The notes beneath the pieces are model-generated. The model made no database searches and was not told where the DNA came from. It saw only the letters and a list, made by a program, of their open reading frames with translations. Source: Sphingobium sp. CECT 9361 (GTDB lineage: Bacteria; Pseudomonadota; Alphaproteobacteria; Sphingomonadales; Sphingomonadaceae). Taken from it: a stretch of DNA of 64,000 bases. Shown one piece after another: positions 42,798 to 52,241 of the stretch (the stretch's first letter is position 1; every line of letters begins with the position of its first letter). A program made the position numbers and the translations under genes. The stretch spans positions 1 to 64,000 of the forward strand of contig NZ_CAKKNC010000018.1 of assembly GCF_918741285.1 (NCBI RefSeq). The letters are read 5' to 3'.

Positions 42798-43082
42798 ATG
42801 GACTTCGTATCAATATTATCCATCTTCGTGATGGCCTGTTTCGTGGGCTATTATGTGGTGTGGTCGGTGACGCCCGCGCTGCATACGCCTTTGATGGCGG
42901 TTACCAACGCTATCTCGTCCGTCATCATCGTCGGCGCGCTGGTCGCATCGGCTGAGGCCGGTAGCGCCGCGGCCAAGTATCTCGGCCTCCTCGCGGTGGT
43001 ATTCGCGTCGGTCAACATATTCGGCGGCTTTGCCGTGACCGAGCGTATGTTGGCCATGTACAAGAAGAAGGAGCGCAAGTGA
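42798..43082 (+). CDS. pntAB: NAD(P) transhydrogenase subunit alpha part 2 (membrane)
   Basis: A 94-residue membrane protein with three helices (about residues 5-25, 38-55, 58-78): FVMACFVGYYVVWSVTPALHTPLMAVTNAISSV and GFAVTERMLAMYKKK, standard for the PntA C-terminal membrane part split off as its own gene. ATG 42798 has a GGGGG tract upstream. The stop overlaps the pntB start as TGATG. Confidence 0.95.
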   Translation: MDFVSILSIFVMACFVGYYVVWSVTPALHTPLMAVTNAISSVIIVGALVASAEAGSAAAKYLGLLAVVFASVNIFGGFAVTERMLAMYKKKERK

Positions 43083-44521
43083 TGCACGAAGCGGTCACAT
43101 CCGTTCCCCCATTCGTCGCGCTGGCCTATCTGGTCGCAGGCGTTCTGTTCATCCTCGCCTTGCGCGGCCTTTCCAGCCCCGCGACCAGCCGCACCGGCAA
43201 CCGTTTCGGCATGGCTGGCATGGCAATCGCCGTGGCCACCACGCTTTATACCCATGATCTGACCAGCCTGCCCGAAATCGTCGGTGCCATCGCCATCGGC
43301 GGGGTCATCGGCTTCATCACCGCACGCAAGATCGCGATGACGGACATGCCGCAGCTTGTGGCCGCGTTCCACTCACTCGTCGGCTTGGCGGCAGTATTGG
43401 TGGGTGCAGCGGCCTATCTCAATCCCGCAGCGTTCGGCATTCTCGATACGGTGACGAACGAGATCCACAATGCCAGCCGCATCGAGCTTGGTCTGGGTGT
43501 CGCCATCGGTGCGATTACCTTCTCCGGTTCGGTCATCGCGTTCCTGAAGCTGAACGGCAATATGTCGGGCAAGCCGATCATGCTGCCGGGGCGTCATGCC
43601 ATCAATCTGGGTACGCTCGCAGCGATCCTTGGCCTCATCGCCTGGTTCTACGTCATGGCTGCGCCTAGCTTGGTCGCGCCCTGGTTGTTCTGGACAGTCA
43701 TCGGCCTCAGCTTTGCCATCGGCTTCCTGCTGATCATCCCGATCGGCGGCGCGGATATGCCGGTCGTCGTTTCGATGCTCAACAGCTATTCGGGCTGGGC
43801 CGCCGCCGCGATGGGCTTCACGCTGGGTAACAGCGCGATGATCATCACCGGTGCACTGGTGGGCTCCTCCGGTGCGATCCTGTCATACATCATGTGCAAA
43901 GCCATGAATCGCAGCTTCATCAGCGTGATCGCCGGCGGCTTCGGCGCAGATGCCGGTCCTGCCGGGGCCGGTGGTGCGGTCATTGACCGCCCCTACAAGC
44001 GCGGTTCCGCCGAAGATGCTGCGTTCCTGATGAAGCAGGCCGAAAGCGTCATCATCGTGCCGGGTTACGGCATGGCGGTGTCCCAGGCACAGCATGCGTT
44101 GCGCGAAATGGGCGACTTGCTCAAAAAGGAAGGCATCAGCGTCAAATATGCGATCCATCCGGTCGCAGGGCGTATGCCGGGCCACATGAACGTGCTGCTG
44201 GCCGAAGCCAATGTCGGCTATGACGATGTGTTTGAGCTGGAAGACATCAACGGCGAATTTGGCCAATGCGATGTCGCCTTCGTCATCGGCGCGAACGACG
44301 TCACCAACCCTGCAGCCAAGACGGACAAGACATCGCCCATTTATGGCATGCCCATCCTCGATGTTGCCAATGCCAAGTCGGTGCTGTTCGTGAAGCGGTC
44401 GATGGGCGGCGCGGGCTATGCCGGTGTCGATAACGAAGTCTTCTATATGGACAACACCATGATGCTCCTCGCTGATGCGAAGAAGATGGTGGAAGAAATC
44501 GTCAAGGGGCTTGCTCACTAA
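43082..44521 (+). CDS. pntB: NAD(P) transhydrogenase subunit beta
   Basis: A 479-residue protein with eight or nine membrane helices in domain II and a C-terminal NADP(H)-binding domain III: GYGMAVSQAQHALREM, HPVAGRMPGHMNVLLAEANV, DVAFVIGANDVTNPAA and KRSMGGAGYAGVDNE. ATG 43082 lies in the TGATG overlap with pntAB. GTG 43079 is a possible earlier start. It completes the three-gene Rhodospirillum-type transhydrogenase. A hairpin follows. Confidence 0.96.
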   Translation: MHEAVTSVPPFVALAYLVAGVLFILALRGLSSPATSRTGNRFGMAGMAIAVATTLYTHDLTSLPEIVGAIAIGGVIGFITARKIAMTDMPQLVAAFHSLVGLAAVLVGAAAYLNPAAFGILDTVTNEIHNASRIELGLGVAIGAITFSGSVIAFLKLNGNMSGKPIMLPGRHAINLGTLAAILGLIAWFYVMAAPSLVAPWLFWTVIGLSFAIGFLLIIPIGGADMPVVVSMLNSYSGWAAAAMGFTLGNSAMIITGALVGSSGAILSYIMCKAMNRSFISVIAGGFGADAGPAGAGGAVIDRPYKRGSAEDAAFLMKQAESVIIVPGYGMAVSQAQHALREMGDLLKKEGISVKYAIHPVAGRMPGHMNVLLAEANVGYDDVFELEDINGEFGQCDVAFVIGANDVTNPAAKTDKTSPIYGMPILDVANAKSVLFVKRSMGGAGYAGVDNEVFYMDNTMMLLADAKKMVEEIVKGLAH

Positions 44522-44531
44522 GCGGTCCATC

Positions 44532-44566
44532 CCCTAACCGTCCGTATCTTTTGCAGACGGTTAGGG
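44532..44566 (+). terminator. Hairpin downstream of pntB
   Basis: CCCTAACCGTC (44532-44542) and GACGGTTAGGG (44556-44566) form a perfect 11-bp stem with a 13-base loop, starting 10 bases past the pntB stop. No T-run follows, so termination efficiency is uncertain. Confidence 0.6.
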
Positions 44567-44581
44567 TGAGGACGGCAGGCA

Positions 44582-45274
44582 ATGCGTAAAATCGGTTTGA
44601 TCGGCGGCCTAAGCTGGACGTCCACGGCGCGCTATTACCAGATTATCAACGAAATGGTCGCGCGCGCAAAGGGCGGATTACACAGCGCACCGATCCTCAT
44701 AGAGAGCCTCGATTTCGCTGACGTCGCCCGCTGCACCAGCGCGGACGATTGGGATTGCGCATCCGGCCATTTGATCGGGGCGGCGAAGCGGCTGCAGCAA
44801 GCCGGAGCAGAGGCGCTGCTTATCTGCGCCAATTCCATGCACAAAGTGTTTGAGGCGGTGGAATCATCGGTCGACGTTCCGATCATCCATATCGCGGAAG
44901 TCGTGGGTGACAAAATGCAGGCCGACGGCATCAAATCCGCAGCCTTGATCGGCACCCGCAACGTGATGACCGAAAAATTCTATCGTCAGCGCCTCGTGTC
45001 GCGTGGCGTATCGTTGTTGCCGCCTGACATGGGCCTTGCCGATCGGATCGACCGGATCGTGTATGAGGAACTGGTGCTCGGTAAAGCCACGCGCGAATCC
45101 GAGCGCTTCATGAAATCGGAACTCACCGACATCGCGAAGGAGCAGGTTCAGGCCGTTGTGCTCGCCTGCACCGAGCTGGAAATGATCGTCGATGTCAAAG
45201 CGAACGTCTTGCCGATTTATGACTGCACCACCATCCATGCGAAAGCAGGCGCGGCGTTTATTCTCGCAGAATAG
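44582..45274 (+). CDS. Aspartate/glutamate racemase family protein
   Basis: A 230-residue protein with the start MRKIGLIGGLSWTST, the first catalytic Cys in LLICANSMHK and the second in VVLACTELE, giving both Cys of the two-base racemase mechanism. The sequence fits the Asp racemase (YgeA-like) group. The substrate preference is not predictable. Follows the pntB hairpin by 15 bases. Confidence 0.88.
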   Translation: MRKIGLIGGLSWTSTARYYQIINEMVARAKGGLHSAPILIESLDFADVARCTSADDWDCASGHLIGAAKRLQQAGAEALLICANSMHKVFEAVESSVDVPIIHIAEVVGDKMQADGIKSAALIGTRNVMTEKFYRQRLVSRGVSLLPPDMGLADRIDRIVYEELVLGKATRESERFMKSELTDIAKEQVQAVVLACTELEMIVDVKANVLPIYDCTTIHAKAGAAFILAE

Positions 45275-45282
45275 GCCGAAGG

Positions 45283-45705
45283 CTATCGCGCTATCGTCCA
45301 TGTCTGCGTTTTGCAGAAAAATGCGATGCACCCCTGCACCTTGAGCGTTCCATTGGCATTGCGCGTCAGCTTCGATGCGTAGGTCTTGCCGGACTGCGGA
45401 TCGTAGATCTGGCCTTTCCAGAGGTCGCCTGCATCGTTGAAATCGGTAAGGATCGTCAGCCCTTCGATCGAGCGACTGCGAAGCTTCTTATCGGGGTTAT
45501 AGGCGTCGTTCTGAGGAGCGCCGGGTGTCGGCTTTATGACCTTGCTGATGCGTCCGCACACCGCTTTGCCGCACGGGCCGATCTGCACGATGGCCTTGCC
45601 ATCTTCGGTAAACCAGCGCCCGGATATCGGCTGCGCAGCCTGGGCAATTGAAATCCAGCCTCCAGCCAAAACCATCAGCGCTATGCGTAAAGGGCTCGAT
45701 TTCAA
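45283..45705 (-). CDS. DUF2147 secreted protein
   Basis: A 140-residue protein with a signal peptide (MKSSPLRIALMVLAGGWISIAQA) and a DUF2147 domain: GRWFTEDGKAIVQIGPCGKAVCGRISKV, and DPQSGKTYASKLTRN followed by a Cys-containing GCIAFFCKTQTW. Four Cys suggest disulfides. Function unknown. Converges with the racemase gene and is followed upstream by divergent mtnP. Confidence 0.8.
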   Translation of the reverse strand: MKSSPLRIALMVLAGGWISIAQAAQPISGRWFTEDGKAIVQIGPCGKAVCGRISKVIKPTPGAPQNDAYNPDKKLRSRSIEGLTILTDFNDAGDLWKGQIYDPQSGKTYASKLTRNANGTLKVQGCIAFFCKTQTWTIAR

Positions 45706-45827
45706 ACTGCGCTCCTATTTTGTCGATTATCGTTGTCATAAAGCTGCCATCCGATCACGGCTAGACACAGTAAACGGAAACGCGATGGACCGAATGGCCT
45801 GCGCGGAACACGGGGGTCGTAAAAACT

Positions 45828-46694
45828 ATGGGCGAATGGACAATCGGCATCATTGGCGGTTCCGGCCTTTACCGCATTGAGGGACTGGAGGATGCGCATT
45901 GGGTGGCAGTGACTACGCCATGGGGAAAACCATCCGACGAGTTTCTGGTCGGCCATATTGAGGGGGTTCGCTGCGTCTTTCTACCGCGCCATGGTCGGGG
46001 GCATTATCTGGGGCCGAGCGACCTGAACTCCCGCGCGAATATCGACGCGATGAAGCGGCTGGGGGTGACCGACATTCTGTCCATTTCCGCTGTAGGTTCG
46101 CTCCGTGAAGAACTGCCACCCGGGCATTTCGTAATAGCCGATCAGTTTATTGACCGAACCTTTGGGCGAGCAAAAAGCTTTTTCGGCAAGGGGTTGGTCG
46201 CCCATGTTTCCCTCGCGGACCCAGTATGCCCGCGTCTATCCGATCTGGCCGCGCAAGCCGCGCGCGCTGCCAAGGCACCGACGACCCTTGGCGCGACTTA
46301 CCTGGCAATGGAAGGACCGCAATTTTCCACACGGGCGGAAAGTGCTTTGTACCGGCAATGGGGTTGCGATGTAATCGGGATGACGGCCATGCCCGAAGCC
46401 AAACTCGCGCGCGAAGCGGAACTGCCTTACGCGCTTGTCGGGATGGTAACGGATTATGACTGCTGGCGAACCGAGGAAGCAGGCGTTGAAGTGACCGACG
46501 TTCTGCGCGTTCTTAACGACAATGCCGCACTTGCCAGGCGATTGGTGCTGGAGTTTATCGCGCTGTTGCCGTCCGAACGCACGGCTTCACCGATCGACAC
46601 GTGCCTGGATCATGCTCTTATAACCGCGCAGGAAGCACGCGACCCCGAAACGGTCGCACGGCTGGATGCCGTCGCAGGGCGACTGCTACGGTAA
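45828..46694 (+). CDS. mtnP: S-methyl-5'-thioadenosine phosphorylase
   Basis: A 288-residue purine nucleoside phosphorylase of the MTAP type: GIIGGSGLYRIEGL, PRHGRGHYLGPSDLNSRANI, DRTFGRAKSFF, YLAMEGPQFSTRAES, IGMTAMPEAKLARE and DYDCWR. It releases adenine from MTA in polyamine/methionine salvage. ATG 45828 is preceded by GGGGG. Ends 3 bases before the stop of convergent tadC. Confidence 0.95.
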   Translation: MGEWTIGIIGGSGLYRIEGLEDAHWVAVTTPWGKPSDEFLVGHIEGVRCVFLPRHGRGHYLGPSDLNSRANIDAMKRLGVTDILSISAVGSLREELPPGHFVIADQFIDRTFGRAKSFFGKGLVAHVSLADPVCPRLSDLAAQAARAAKAPTTLGATYLAMEGPQFSTRAESALYRQWGCDVIGMTAMPEAKLAREAELPYALVGMVTDYDCWRTEEAGVEVTDVLRVLNDNAALARRLVLEFIALLPSERTASPIDTCLDHALITAQEARDPETVARLDAVAGRLLR

Positions 46695-46697
46695 TCT

Positions 46698-47690
46698 TTA
46701 GAACGCCGTAGAGATCGAGCAGGCAGCCGGGCCGAGAATAACGACGAACAGCGTCGGAAGGATGAACAGGATCAGCGGCACGGTCATGATCGCAGGCAGA
46801 CGTGCTGCCTTTTCTTCCGCGCGCATCATACGCTCGTTACGAAATTCGGCTGACAGAACGCGCAGGGCCGACGCAAGCGGCGTGCCGTATTTCTCGGTCT
46901 GGATCATGGTCGTGACGACGCCTTTGACTGCATCCAGCTTGACGCGCGTTGCCAGATTTTCGAAGGCGTGACGGCGTTCGGTCAAAAAACTCAGCTCGAT
47001 GGCGGTAAGCTGAAACTCATCGCCTAGCTCGGGATACGCTTTGCCCAGTTCCCTGGCAACACGGCTGAATGCGGCATCAACGGTTAGACCCGCTTCCGCG
47101 CAAATCACCAAAAGATCGAGGGCGTCGGGCAGGCCCTTGCGGATTTCCGTCGCACGCTTGGAGACCTTGTTGTCGATGAATATGTCCGGAGCCTTGTAGG
47201 CGAGGATCAGCAATACCGCAAAGCAACCGAAGCGCTTCATCGGACCCCAATCGGGTTCTCCACCCAGCACATAGAGCCACAGGCCAACGGCAATACCCAC
47301 GACGATGGGCACAATCATGCGACCGAAAATGATCGCGACGGCCCAATCCTTCGACCGGATGCCCGCCTGCGCCAGTTTGATCTGCGCCTCTTTCAACTGG
47401 TCTTCCTGCAGAACTTTCAGGCTCGACAGGAACGACCGCATATTATCGGTCGTCTGGTTCTTTTGAACCAGCTTGGCACGACGCTTCGTGGTCGAGGCCG
47501 TAATCCCGGCTTTGAGCTGTTCGCGGCGTTCGTTCAGCACCTTGACGCGCTTGGCCATTGGGTCGCGCACCGTCATAACGGTATACAGTACGAACATCAT
47601 GGCCAGAGTGGCCAATGCGGCGAGCAGCGTGCCCAGATCGGTGGCAGTCAACCCGAACAATGTGGCTCCGGGCGGCGTTGCGGCTTGCAT
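46698..47690 (-). CDS. tadC: Tad pilus inner-membrane platform protein TadC
   Basis: A 330-residue T2SSF-like protein: an N-terminal helix (residues 10-30), a cytoplasmic region with LKVLQEDQLKEAQIKLAQAGI and two membrane helices near 115-160, followed by KGLPDALDLLVICAEAGLTVDAAFSRVARELGKAYPEL and a C-terminal helix pair. With TadB it forms the platform of the Flp pilus machine. Last gene of the operon. Confidence 0.9.
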   Translation of the reverse strand: MQAATPPGATLFGLTATDLGTLLAALATLAMMFVLYTVMTVRDPMAKRVKVLNERREQLKAGITASTTKRRAKLVQKNQTTDNMRSFLSSLKVLQEDQLKEAQIKLAQAGIRSKDWAVAIIFGRMIVPIVVGIAVGLWLYVLGGEPDWGPMKRFGCFAVLLILAYKAPDIFIDNKVSKRATEIRKGLPDALDLLVICAEAGLTVDAAFSRVARELGKAYPELGDEFQLTAIELSFLTERRHAFENLATRVKLDAVKGVVTTMIQTEKYGTPLASALRVLSAEFRNERMMRAEEKAARLPAIMTVPLILFILPTLFVVILGPAACSISTAF

Positions 47691-47708
47691 GTCGTCGTGC
47701 CTCCCTTG

Positions 47709-48704
47709 TCAGATTTCGAAGTTGATCATTTGCGACATGATGAACACGCCAATGCTCATCCAGCCCATGCCACCAAGGCCAATAAGCTGCATGAGGCTGA
47801 GGCCCATCAAGCCCGTGGGATCGCCATTGAAGAACGGCGCCATATAATCATAGTTGATGTATGTAATCAGGCCGAACACAATGAATGGCAGCGATCCGAT
47901 AATATAGGCCGAAGCCTTGGATTCCGACGACATCGCCTTGATCTTGAGCTTCATTTGGGCGCGCTGACGCAGCACCGTGGCAAGATTGGACAGTGTTTCG
48001 GCCAAGTTACCGCCCGTCTCACGCTGGATTGCCAATGTGATGACGAAGAACTGGAACTCCGCCGTGCCAAGGCGGTCTGCTGTTTCCTGCAATGACACGT
48101 CCATGGTCTTGCCGATTTTCATCCGCTCGTTGATGAGCTTGAATTCCTCACCCACCGGTCCGGGCACTTCGCTCGCCACGATGCTCATCGTTTCGCTGAT
48201 CGGCAGGCCGGAACGCAGCCCGCGCACCAGCAATTCCAGTGCATCCGGAAAATTCTTCGTAAATTTGCCGATGCGTTTGGCGATCAATTTGCCCGTGAAC
48301 CAATAGGGCAGACCCAAACCAGCGGCCAGCCCGACGAACAACGCAAAAAGCAGCGAGTTGTCCCGCAGAACCATGATGGCGGTTATCGTGACGAATATGC
48401 CGGCGCTTACAGCCATATAATGGCTGAGCGTCCATTTCTTACCGGTCATTCGGATACGTTTGGCCAGGTTTTCCGGATTGGGAATCAGCGACACCAACAA
48501 CTTCATGTCGTCGGTCGTGCGGTTGGAAATGGCTTTCCGCATCCGCGCTTCAAGAATAGCATCCGGAGAGTCGGCATGCCGCCCCCGGATCAAGGCCAGC
48601 CGCCGCTGCCGCGCTTTATCCGGCGAAGGGCCGGACAACGCGAATGCCAATATGCCCACCAGGCTCATGGCCAGCACTATCAGCAGGATCAATTGGCTAT
48701 CCAT
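47709..48704 (-). CDS. tadB: Tad pilus inner-membrane platform protein TadB
   Basis: A 331-residue T2SSF-family protein: N-terminal helix (residues 4-24), helices at about 95-135, then the FPDALELLVRGLRSGLPISETMSIVASEVPGPVGEEF signature and C-terminal helices. Separated from cpaE by only 40 bases, leaving no room for a cpaF gene, the normal gene between these two. Confidence 0.9.
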   Translation of the reverse strand: MDSQLILLIVLAMSLVGILAFALSGPSPDKARQRRLALIRGRHADSPDAILEARMRKAISNRTTDDMKLLVSLIPNPENLAKRIRMTGKKWTLSHYMAVSAGIFVTITAIMVLRDNSLLFALFVGLAAGLGLPYWFTGKLIAKRIGKFTKNFPDALELLVRGLRSGLPISETMSIVASEVPGPVGEEFKLINERMKIGKTMDVSLQETADRLGTAEFQFFVITLAIQRETGGNLAETLSNLATVLRQRAQMKLKIKAMSSESKASAYIIGSLPFIVFGLITYINYDYMAPFFNGDPTGLMGLSLMQLIGLGGMGWMSIGVFIMSQMINFEI

Positions 48705-48744
48705 CGTACATCTGTCCCGTCATGCCGGTTCCGAACGCGCGGCG

Positions 48745-50025
48745 TTATACGGCGGCTTTCTTGTCTTTTCTGGCAGGCATCTTCGATCGGAAGTCGGTAA
48801 ATTTACCCATGAGCGAGCTGCCCTTGGGCTTGGACTTGGCTGCGCCAGCTTCGTCCAGAACGCCCAGTGCTTCCTCCAGTAACTGGGTCAGGCCGAGGCC
48901 CGTCTTGCTGCCCTTGGCTACTTCGGCGAGCGTCTTGCCCAGCTTGGCCGCTTGCGCGGCGAGGCGGGCGTCGAAGGGCACGATGATATCCACCTTGCGC
49001 TCGATCGATTGCTCGAAGTCCTTGCGGCTGATTTCCAGTGCCGTGGGATGTACCCGGTTGGCGACCACGATGACGCGCGATTGGGGCGCGTTGCTTTTCA
49101 GCCAGGACAATATCCGGATCGAGTCGCGCGCGGCGGCCAGCGTCATCTCGGTGACGACGATGGTGACGTTGGCATCTGAAATCAGATGGGGGTGTGCAAT
49201 GAGCATGGCGCGCGGCAAATCGACCACGCTGCATTCGAACGCTGTGCGGAATTCGTCCAGTAGCTGGTGATAGGCGCCCCCATCGGTCATCATCGGCTGG
49301 CTGATCGGCGCTTCGGCGGAAAGGATCGCCAGACGATCGCTTGCCCGCACCATTGCGCGCTCAATGAACAGGCCGTCGATGCGTCCGGGATTTTCGATTG
49401 CATCCGTCAGACCACGACCGGGCTCCAGATCCATGGCTAGCGCACCCGTGCCGAAATGCACGTCGAGATCCAGCAGAGCCGTCGTCCGCTTGCTCTTTTC
49501 GCTAAAGAGCCAAGCAAGCGAGGTTGCGATGGTGGAGGCGCCGGCGCCGCCGCGGGTGCCGATTATGGCCGCCGACAGATGCGGACGTTCCGTGGATGCA
49601 TCGGTGCGGGGTGCCATGAAAACGGCCTGTGCCTGCGTGATCGTGTCCCGCAGATGGTCCGCGTTCAGCGGCTTGAGCAAGTAATCCTGTATGCCGCTTG
49701 CCACCAGGTCGCGGTACAGCCGAACATCGTTCACCTGGCCCGCAGCAATGACGACCGTCCCCGGCTCGCATACTTCGGCAAGACCGTTGATGTCGTTAAG
49801 CGGATCGCCGCTTTCCGAAAGGTCCACGAACAGGATCTGGGGGCTCGCGCTGATCGACAGCGACTGGACCGCATTACGCAGTCCGCCCTTGTTCACCTTT
49901 TCCGGTGGCCATCCCATTTCGATGCAAACGCTGCGAATGACATCGAAGCTATGATCGTCGCAGGTAAATGCCTGGAACGGGTCACGCGCGGCGGACCCTG
50001 CGCCTTTCCACGGTGCGTTCATCAT
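48745..50025 (-). CDS. cpaE: Pilus assembly protein CpaE (MinD-like ATPase with receiver-like N-terminus)
   Basis: A 426-residue protein. Residues 25-140 are a receiver-like domain (FVDLSESGDPLNDINGL, VDVASGIQDYLLKPLNADH). A P-loop of the deviant Walker type, GTRGGAGASTIATSLAW, begins near residue 150, with ALLDLDVHFGTGALAMDL and VVDLPRAML following. In the family CpaE/TadZ localises the Tad pilus at the pole. Overlaps cpaD by 4 bases. The C-terminal basic tail ends in PARKDKKAAV. Confidence 0.9.
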   Translation of the reverse strand: MMNAPWKGAGSAARDPFQAFTCDDHSFDVIRSVCIEMGWPPEKVNKGGLRNAVQSLSISASPQILFVDLSESGDPLNDINGLAEVCEPGTVVIAAGQVNDVRLYRDLVASGIQDYLLKPLNADHLRDTITQAQAVFMAPRTDASTERPHLSAAIIGTRGGAGASTIATSLAWLFSEKSKRTTALLDLDVHFGTGALAMDLEPGRGLTDAIENPGRIDGLFIERAMVRASDRLAILSAEAPISQPMMTDGGAYHQLLDEFRTAFECSVVDLPRAMLIAHPHLISDANVTIVVTEMTLAAARDSIRILSWLKSNAPQSRVIVVANRVHPTALEISRKDFEQSIERKVDIIVPFDARLAAQAAKLGKTLAEVAKGSKTGLGLTQLLEEALGVLDEAGAAKSKPKGSSLMGKFTDFRSKMPARKDKKAAV

Positions 50026-50711
50026 TTACCCCCTGCGGTAATGGTCTTGAGGTCGCCAGAACCTGTCGGAGGTTTCTCCCGATAGGTTTTGATCGCACGA
50101 TCCGATGTCGCTGTGCGCAAGTCGCTCTGGGTTGTTTGGCCGCGCACCAGATCTTCCGGATTGGCGACCATGGCAGCAAGGTTGGCATTGATACCGCAGC
50201 CAAAGTTGCGCGACGTGCTGCCGACGCCGTTGCTCTCGGCGGTATCGCGCCAGTCGGGGCAGCCCGGTACACTTGCCGACGCGCGGCGGACGATTAGACG
50301 GACCGATCCTGCCGGCGCATCGCCGACGGCAATCGCGGCATCCTCTTCGATAAGCAGTCCACGGCGTCCAACGATATTGGCGATCCCGTCGCGCACGCCG
50401 CGGCCATAATAGCTTGCGTCGGATGCGACCGAAATGCGGTCACCATAGCCAATACCGATCGAACCCAACCAGCCTTCCAGCCGCTTTGCTTCGCTGGGCG
50501 AGAGAGAGCCATTGCTGTCGACCTGTACGTCATACGCATAGTTAGTGTAGCTCACGACCGGCTGATGCACAGATTGCACGCCCCGGTTGAAGCTTGTGTC
50601 GCTGCCCCCACATGCCGCCAGAGGCAGCAACGCTATGCCAATCAGAGCAGAGCGGAGCAGCGTCGCCCCGCGGCTGTGAAGTGAGGTCCGTTCAGCGGAA
50701 TATCGTACCAT
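50022..50711 (-). CDS. cpaD: Pilus assembly lipoprotein CpaD
   Basis: A 229-residue protein with a lipoprotein signal (ALIGIALLPLAAC) and a CpaD/TadZ-adjacent pilotin-like domain: NGSLSPSEAKRLEGWLGSIGIGYGDRISVASD, GCPDWRDTAE, NFGCGINANLAAMVANPEDLVRG. It likely assists the CpaC secretin. ATG 50711 has GGAAGGA upstream and avoids the longer start that overlaps cpaC. Confidence 0.85.
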   Translation of the reverse strand: MVRYSAERTSLHSRGATLLRSALIGIALLPLAACGGSDTSFNRGVQSVHQPVVSYTNYAYDVQVDSNGSLSPSEAKRLEGWLGSIGIGYGDRISVASDASYYGRGVRDGIANIVGRRGLLIEEDAAIAVGDAPAGSVRLIVRRASASVPGCPDWRDTAESNGVGSTSRNFGCGINANLAAMVANPEDLVRGQTTQSDLRTATSDRAIKTYREKPPTGSGDLKTITAGGK

Positions 50712-50728
50712 TTTAACGGTCCTTCCCA

Positions 50729-52240
50729 TCAGAAGCTGAAGCCGGGAGCGGCGGTGCCGCTGCCCGATTTATTGGGTGTGGGTTGATTGGTCGTGTTGGC
50801 ACGCGCAATGGGTGCAACATTCTGACTGCCCGACGGCGCGATGGTCGGCGTCGGTGCGCGCGCTCCGCTCACGCCATCTGAACCTTGCTGATTGAAAAGC
50901 CCTTGTGCCTCCGTAGCTGTCCGGAAACCGTCGGTGGGCAAACGGATGTCCGAAGCGTTAGTCGGCTTAACAAGATAGGGCGTTACGACGACAACCAGTT
51001 CAGTTTCATTGCGCTGGAAATTTCGTGACTTGAACAGGCTACCAAGGATCGGGATATTGCCGATGCCAGGCACCTTATCGACGTTGTTTGCATTGTCGTT
51101 GCTAAGCAGGCCCGCGATCATGAAAGCTTGTCCGGAACCCAATTCGACTGTCGTTTCAACCATCCGGCTCTTAAGCGCTGGGACTGAAGAATTGATCGAG
51201 AAGTCGAGACTGGAAACGGTCGGCCGAACGCGCAACGAAATGCGACCATCTGCTAATACAGTAGGTGTGAAGGCGAGTTGTACGCCATATTGTTTAAATT
51301 CGATGGTATTGCCTTGAAGGCCGTTACTGACGGCATAGGGGTACTCGCCGCCCGCAAGGAAACTTGCAGTTTCACCGGAAAGCGAGGTCAGATTCGGTTG
51401 CGCGAGCGAAGTTGCCAAACCTGCCGTTTCGGCAAGATCAAGCGCTCCAGCAATGTTCACCCCAAAGAGCTTGGCAATTCCCCCAATTGTTGTGGTGTTG
51501 TCCGCAACTTGGTTAAACGTGAACGACCCGTAGTTGGGGCTTGTCTTTTCAAGTTCGAACTTACCGAAATCGCGACCCGCGCGACCAATGAACCCACTTA
51601 TGCTGTTTGTGCCGCCTGGATCAAAAGAGGTTAAGTTGACGCCAATCTTGTGAACCAGGTTGCGGCTGACCTCGGAAATCCTGACCTGCAAGTTCACCTG
51701 CAATGGTGTAGCCGTCCGCAAGCGGCTCACCACTGTAACCTCCTTGCCAACAAAAGCCTGCGTGAGCCGTTCTGCTTCGGCCGCATCCTCGGGGGCTTTG
51801 ATCGTGCCGGTCAGCAAGATCATGCCATTCATCGTGGATACCTGCACATCGGCATCCGGCATGGCGAGCTTGAGCATCTGATCGACGCTGGTCAGGTTGT
51901 TGCCGACCCGCACGACAGTCGTGTAAAGGGTCTGACCGCCTTTGCTAACTGCCGATACGGTGGTTTCGCCCGGCGCTTTGGCCAGGATGAAAATTTGCGT
52001 ATCCGAACGGACGAAGACGTCGGCGACGGTCGGGTTGGCTACCACCACGTCGGACATCTTGCCGGACAGGTTCACGACCCGGCTGCCGCCAACCGAGAGA
52101 ATGACACCGCCGTCCGCACTGGTGCTGTTGGACGGCGCTGCGTTCAAGGTCGCGCCGGGGATCAAACTTGCACCCGCTGCAACGCTTATGGCCAGCATGG
52201 ATGCGGCGGATTTCCGCGCAAGGAACTTGGTTAAAGTCAT
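50729..52240 (-). CDS. cpaC: Tad pilus outer-membrane secretin CpaC (RcpA)
   Basis: A 503-residue secretin with a signal peptide (MTLTKFLARKSAASMLAISV), an N-terminal pilus-assembly/BON region (VLSVGGSRVVNLSGKMSDVVVANPTVADVFV, ILLTGTIKAPEDAAEAERLTQAF) and a secretin core (PNLTSLSGETASFLAGGEYPYAV, ELGSGQAFMIAGLLSN, VPGIGNIPILGSLFKSRNFQRNETELVVVVTPYLV). It forms the outer-membrane pore. ATG 52240 has a G-rich ribosome site and lies just after the cpaB stop. Confidence 0.95.
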   Translation of the reverse strand: MTLTKFLARKSAASMLAISVAAGASLIPGATLNAAPSNSTSADGGVILSVGGSRVVNLSGKMSDVVVANPTVADVFVRSDTQIFILAKAPGETTVSAVSKGGQTLYTTVVRVGNNLTSVDQMLKLAMPDADVQVSTMNGMILLTGTIKAPEDAAEAERLTQAFVGKEVTVVSRLRTATPLQVNLQVRISEVSRNLVHKIGVNLTSFDPGGTNSISGFIGRAGRDFGKFELEKTSPNYGSFTFNQVADNTTTIGGIAKLFGVNIAGALDLAETAGLATSLAQPNLTSLSGETASFLAGGEYPYAVSNGLQGNTIEFKQYGVQLAFTPTVLADGRISLRVRPTVSSLDFSINSSVPALKSRMVETTVELGSGQAFMIAGLLSNDNANNVDKVPGIGNIPILGSLFKSRNFQRNETELVVVVTPYLVKPTNASDIRLPTDGFRTATEAQGLFNQQGSDGVSGARAPTPTIAPSGSQNVAPIARANTTNQPTPNKSGSGTAAPGFSF

Positions 52241-52241
52241 C

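Noticed and set aside
45706..45827. A SAM-type riboswitch upstream of mtnP
   Set aside because: No recognisable conserved core or stems in this 120-base gap.
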